A stretch of DNA of 64,000 nt from Romboutsia_E sp900604535 (GTDB lineage: Bacteria > Bacillota > Clostridia > Peptostreptococcales > Peptostreptococcaceae), in contig NZ_UWOT01000001.1 of assembly GCF_900604535.1 (NCBI RefSeq), positions 124,001-188,000 of the forward strand. The letters are read 5' to 3'. Below the pieces are notes generated by a model. That model saw only the letters and a list, made by a program, of their open reading frames with translations, did no database searches and was not told the DNA's origin. Shown here piece by piece: positions 61,680 through 64,000 of the stretch (position 1 is its first letter; each line of letters starts with the position of its first letter). A program made the translations under genes and the position numbers.

Positions 61680-61769
61680 AACACACCTCCTTACTCATTA
61701 CCATTCTTATTTATAATTTAATTTATGCAACTTAAAATATATTTAGACCTGCCCTTATTTTTATAACAT

Positions 61770-61801
61770 AAAAAAAGCATACTATTAGGCATGCTTTTTT
61801 T
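61770..61801 (-). terminator. thiN terminator
   Basis: An 11-bp perfect stem (AAAAAAAGCAT / ATGCTTTTTTT) with a 10-base loop lies 3 bases after the thiN stop. T run on the 3' side of the transcript. Confidence 0.85.
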
Positions 61802-61803
61802 AT

Positions 61804-62451
61804 TTATTTTTTTATATTCTTTATTATAAGTAATGTACCTTGATTTACACTTACCTTACAATTATTATCTAACATAACATTTGAAATTCCTAATGGCACT
61901 GAATACTTCATATTATGATTTACTAACGGATATTCTAAATTTTCAAGAGTAACTCCATTAGCATCTCCATTAATTGGTATTACAGATATTAAATCCCCTT
62001 TATTTCCATTAATAATTACCTGCTCATTAATAAGTATATTTATCTCTTCATCTTCTGATAGTATTCTAGGCTTAATACCTTTTTCTTTAACATAGTAAAG
62101 TAAGTTAATATTAGCTATTGTATGATCTATTCTTCCACCTAAAGCTCCTATAAAGTCAATTTCTTTTGCATTAAGATTTTGAGCTAAAAATATACAAATC
62201 TCAGAGTCAGTCTCATCTTTTTTTGCTGGAAATTTTTTAAAAGAAACGTTCTTTTTCCTATAATAATCTACAATATCTGATTTTGCAGAATCTAAATCAC
62301 CAATGATATAATCAGGTATAACCCCCATATTATATAAATGATTTGCTCCTCCATCTGCACAAATAATAAAATCATATTTCTCATTTTCTATTATAAATTT
62401 AGTTTTATTATAATCTTTAATTTCTCCATTAAGAACGATACATACTTTCAT
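61804..62451 (-). CDS. thiN: Thiamine pyrophosphokinase
   Basis: ThiN turns thiamine to thiamine diphosphate, the cofactor of Dxs among others. The 215-residue protein has FIICADGGANHLYNMGVIPDYIIGDLDS near residue 30 (given for position), KDETDSEICIFLA near 78, and GALGGRIDHTIANI near 98, all TPK motifs. The related fold in SteA at 22 kb lacks the complete set. It begins 8 bases after rpe; order rsgA-rpe-thiN-spoVM is conserved with B. subtilis. Confidence 0.95.
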   Translation of the reverse strand: MKVCIVLNGEIKDYNKTKFIIENEKYDFIICADGGANHLYNMGVIPDYIIGDLDSAKSDIVDYYRKKNVSFKKFPAKKDETDSEICIFLAQNLNAKEIDFIGALGGRIDHTIANINLLYYVKEKGIKPRILSEDEEINILINEQVIINGNKGDLISVIPINGDANGVTLENLEYPLVNHNMKYSVPLGISNVMLDNNCKVSVNQGTLLIIKNIKK

Positions 62452-62459
62452 TTTGCCAC

Positions 62460-63116
62460 CTATATAGATGCATTTTTTCTAAATAATTTTACAGTTTCTT
62501 CTATATTATCACTATTAAATATAGCCGATCCTGCTACTATAACATTAGCACCTGCATCTACTACTTTATGAACATTTTCTGGCTTTATTCCACCATCGAC
62601 TTGAATATCTACACTTAAGTTTCTAGAGTCTATAATTTCTTTTAATTCTTTTATTTTAGGTATCATACCTTCTATAAAAGATTGACCTCCAAATCCAGGA
62701 TTAACAGTCATTATTAAAACCATATCAACATCGTCTAATACATGCTTAATACTTTCTATTGGAGTAGCTGGATTTAAAGCAACTCCTGCTTTTATATTAT
62801 AAGATTTTATATTTTGTATAGTTCTATGAAGATGTTTACACGCTTCTTGGTGTACAACTATCATATCACATCCAGCATTTACAAACTCTTTTATGTAGTT
62901 ATCTGGATTTTCTATCATAAGATGTGCATCAAATACCATTTTAACATCTTTTCTCAAAGACTTTACAATCCCAGGACCTAAAGTTATATTAGGAACAAAG
63001 TGACCGTCCATTACATCTATGTGTAAGTATTCACAACCTGCATTTTCTACTTTCTTTACATCTTCTAATAATCTTGCAAAATCTGCTGATAGTATCGATG
63101 GTGCTAATTTGATCAT
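62460..63116 (-). CDS. rpe: Ribulose-phosphate 3-epimerase
   Basis: Rpe interconverts ribulose 5-phosphate and xylulose 5-phosphate in the pentose phosphate pathway. The 218-residue TIM barrel has KLAPSILSADFARL, HIDVMDGHFVPNITLGP near residue 33, MTVNPGFGGQSFI near 140, and VDGGIKPENV near 174. The ATG at 63116 follows AAGGAG; the longer frame begins inside rsgA and is rejected. It begins 1 base after rsgA ends. Confidence 0.96.
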   Translation of the reverse strand: MIKLAPSILSADFARLLEDVKKVENAGCEYLHIDVMDGHFVPNITLGPGIVKSLRKDVKMVFDAHLMIENPDNYIKEFVNAGCDMIVVHQEACKHLHRTIQNIKSYNIKAGVALNPATPIESIKHVLDDVDMVLIMTVNPGFGGQSFIEGMIPKIKELKEIIDSRNLSVDIQVDGGIKPENVHKVVDAGANVIVAGSAIFNSDNIEETVKLFRKNASI

Positions 63117-63117
63117 T

Positions 63118-64000
63118 TTAATATCTCCTTTTTCCTTGTTTACTTTGTCTAATTTCATTTAAAAGCTGTATATAGCTATCATATCTTTCTTTAGATATTT
63201 CTTCATTTTCTACAGCTTCTTTAACCCCACATCCAGGTTCATTTTCATGAATACACCTAGATCCAAATTTACAATCATCAAAGTTATCAAATTCTATAAA
63301 ATAATCTTTAAGTTCATTTTCTTCTATATCATCTAAAGTTAATGAACTAAACCCTGGAGTGTCTGCAACCATACCTCCACAATCTAATTTTAATAACTCT
63401 GCATGTCTTGTAGTATGTTTACCTCTTTTTATTTTATCACTTACTTCTCCTGTTTGTAACATAAAATTACTATCTATTTCATTTAGTAAGCTTGATTTTC
63501 CAACTCCAGATGGACCAGCAAATACAACAACATTTCCACTTAGTTCATCTTTTATTTTATCAATATTTAATTTAGTTTTATTACTTACAGGTATTACTTT
63601 ATATCCACTTAGTTCATATATATTAGTTATCTTTTCCAAAGTATTATCATCATCTAAGTCAGCTTTAGTAAGTACTATTACTATTTCTAAACCTTCCTTT
63701 TCAGCTAAAACTATAAATCTATCTAATAAAGATAAATGTGGTTTTGGATTTTTTACTGCAAATACTATTAATGCTTTATCTACATTAGCAATTGGTGGTC
63801 TAATTAATTCCGTATCCCTTTTATCTATTTCTTCTACTACACCTTTTTTAGTTTCTTCATCTACTATACTTATTTCTACTCTATCCCCTACTAGAGGAGT
63901 TACTTTTTGCTTTCTAAAAATTCCCCTAGCTCTACATTCATAAATTCCCTTTTCTGTATCTACGTAATAAAATCCCCCTATTCCTTTTATAATCTTTCCT
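63118..64000 (-). CDS. rsgA: Ribosome small subunit GTPase RsgA, 5' end outside window
   Basis: RsgA checks late 30S maturation. The frame is open to the window end, giving about 293 residues without the start. The GTPase is circularly permuted, as the family requires: G4 (VLTKADL) comes first, then G1 GPSGVGKSSLLNEI, then G3 VADTPGFSSL, and a C-terminal zinc site (CKFGSRCIHENEPGC). An OB-fold region lies before G4 (FYYVDTEKGIYECRARGIF). A TTG inside the gene near 63639 can look like a start but is not. Only the first few residues are missing. Confidence 0.96.
   Translation of the reverse strand, partial: GKIIKGIGGFYYVDTEKGIYECRARGIFRKQKVTPLVGDRVEISIVDEETKKGVVEEIDKRDTELIRPPIANVDKALIVFAVKNPKPHLSLLDRFIVLAEKEGLEIVIVLTKADLDDDNTLEKITNIYELSGYKVIPVSNKTKLNIDKIKDELSGNVVVFAGPSGVGKSSLLNEIDSNFMLQTGEVSDKIKRGKHTTRHAELLKLDCGGMVADTPGFSSLTLDDIEENELKDYFIEFDNFDDCKFGSRCIHENEPGCGVKEAVENEEISKERYDSYIQLLNEIRQSKQGKRRY

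Noticed and set aside
63118..63639. A shorter RsgA starting at the TTG near 63639
   Set aside because: The frame continues upstream with the OB fold and G4 motif of RsgA, so the TTG is internal.
63359..63943. A 194-codon + strand open frame opposite rsgA
   Set aside because: The minus strand encodes a clear circularly permuted GTPase across the same bases.
1..64000. CRISPR array, tRNA, rRNA or insertion sequence anywhere in the window
   Set aside because: No regularly spaced repeat, no cloverleaf or rRNA-like segment and no transposase was recognised on either strand by reading; a tRNAscan or repeat search was not possible here.

Overview
The window is low-GC, Gram-positive, endospore-former DNA. 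Spo0A, an uninterrupted SigK, the whole spoIIIA operon, SpoIIM, SpoIVB, YlbJ and SpoVM are all present, codon use is strongly A/T-ended, and gene order follows Clostridioides difficile and, more loosely, Bacillus subtilis. I read it as the chromosome of a member of the Peptostreptococcaceae (a C. difficile relative). This rests on gene content and order, not on a search. No rRNA, tRNA, CRISPR array, prophage or insertion sequence was seen. Nearly all genes are on the minus strand. The + strand carries only tmcAL, ylbJ and rpmB.

Layout. 1-1.7 kb: two pilin-like genes (one cut by the window edge) and aroE. 1.7-6.6 kb: two tandem multi-PAS histidine kinases with no partner response regulator. 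6.8-7.4 kb: sigK. 7.5-12.7 kb: a pbp-udk-U32-trmR-mltG block equal to the B. subtilis yrr cluster. 12.9-17.2 kb: nucleoside salvage (pdp, punA, deoB) and a XerD-like protein. 17.2-23.0 kb: spoIIM, a Nudix hydrolase, a DUF3866 protein, two glycosyl-lipid enzymes, steB and steA. 23.2-31.1 kb: a frameshifted cca, spo0A, spoIVB, recN, tlyA and dxs. 31.3-36.0 kb: ispA, xseAB, a TsaD paralogue, nusB and yqhY. 36.2-41.4 kb: spoIIIAA-AH. 41.5-44.7 kb: plsX, rpmF, yceD and ackA. 46.4-53.6 kb: a lactate-oxidation operon (GntR regulator, permease, lactate racemase, EtfB, EtfA, FAD lactate dehydrogenase) set inside the otherwise conserved ylb cluster (tmcAL, ylbJ, coaD, rsmD). 56.6-64 kb: recG, yloV, yloU, rpmB, spoVM, a 49-residue membrane protein, thiN, rpe and the start-less part of rsgA.

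The most unusual locus is the kinase pair at 1.7-6.6 kb. One member has lost the phospho-accepting histidine (Asn in its place) but keeps a complete ATP-binding domain. The other keeps the histidine but has lost the ATP-binding motifs. Together they hold the parts of one working kinase, which suggests obligate transphosphorylation. The second member is also split by a -1 frame change that falls exactly on a canonical slippery heptamer. Other points of note: a XerD with several active-site substitutions; a cca gene broken in a short A run; a SigH promoter overlapping a perfect 0A box upstream of spo0A; two genes (spoIIM, pbp) whose ribosome binding site lies inside a perfect inverted repeat; a pilin whose leader is visible only if an ATT start is accepted; and the unannotated SpoVM and 49-residue genes.
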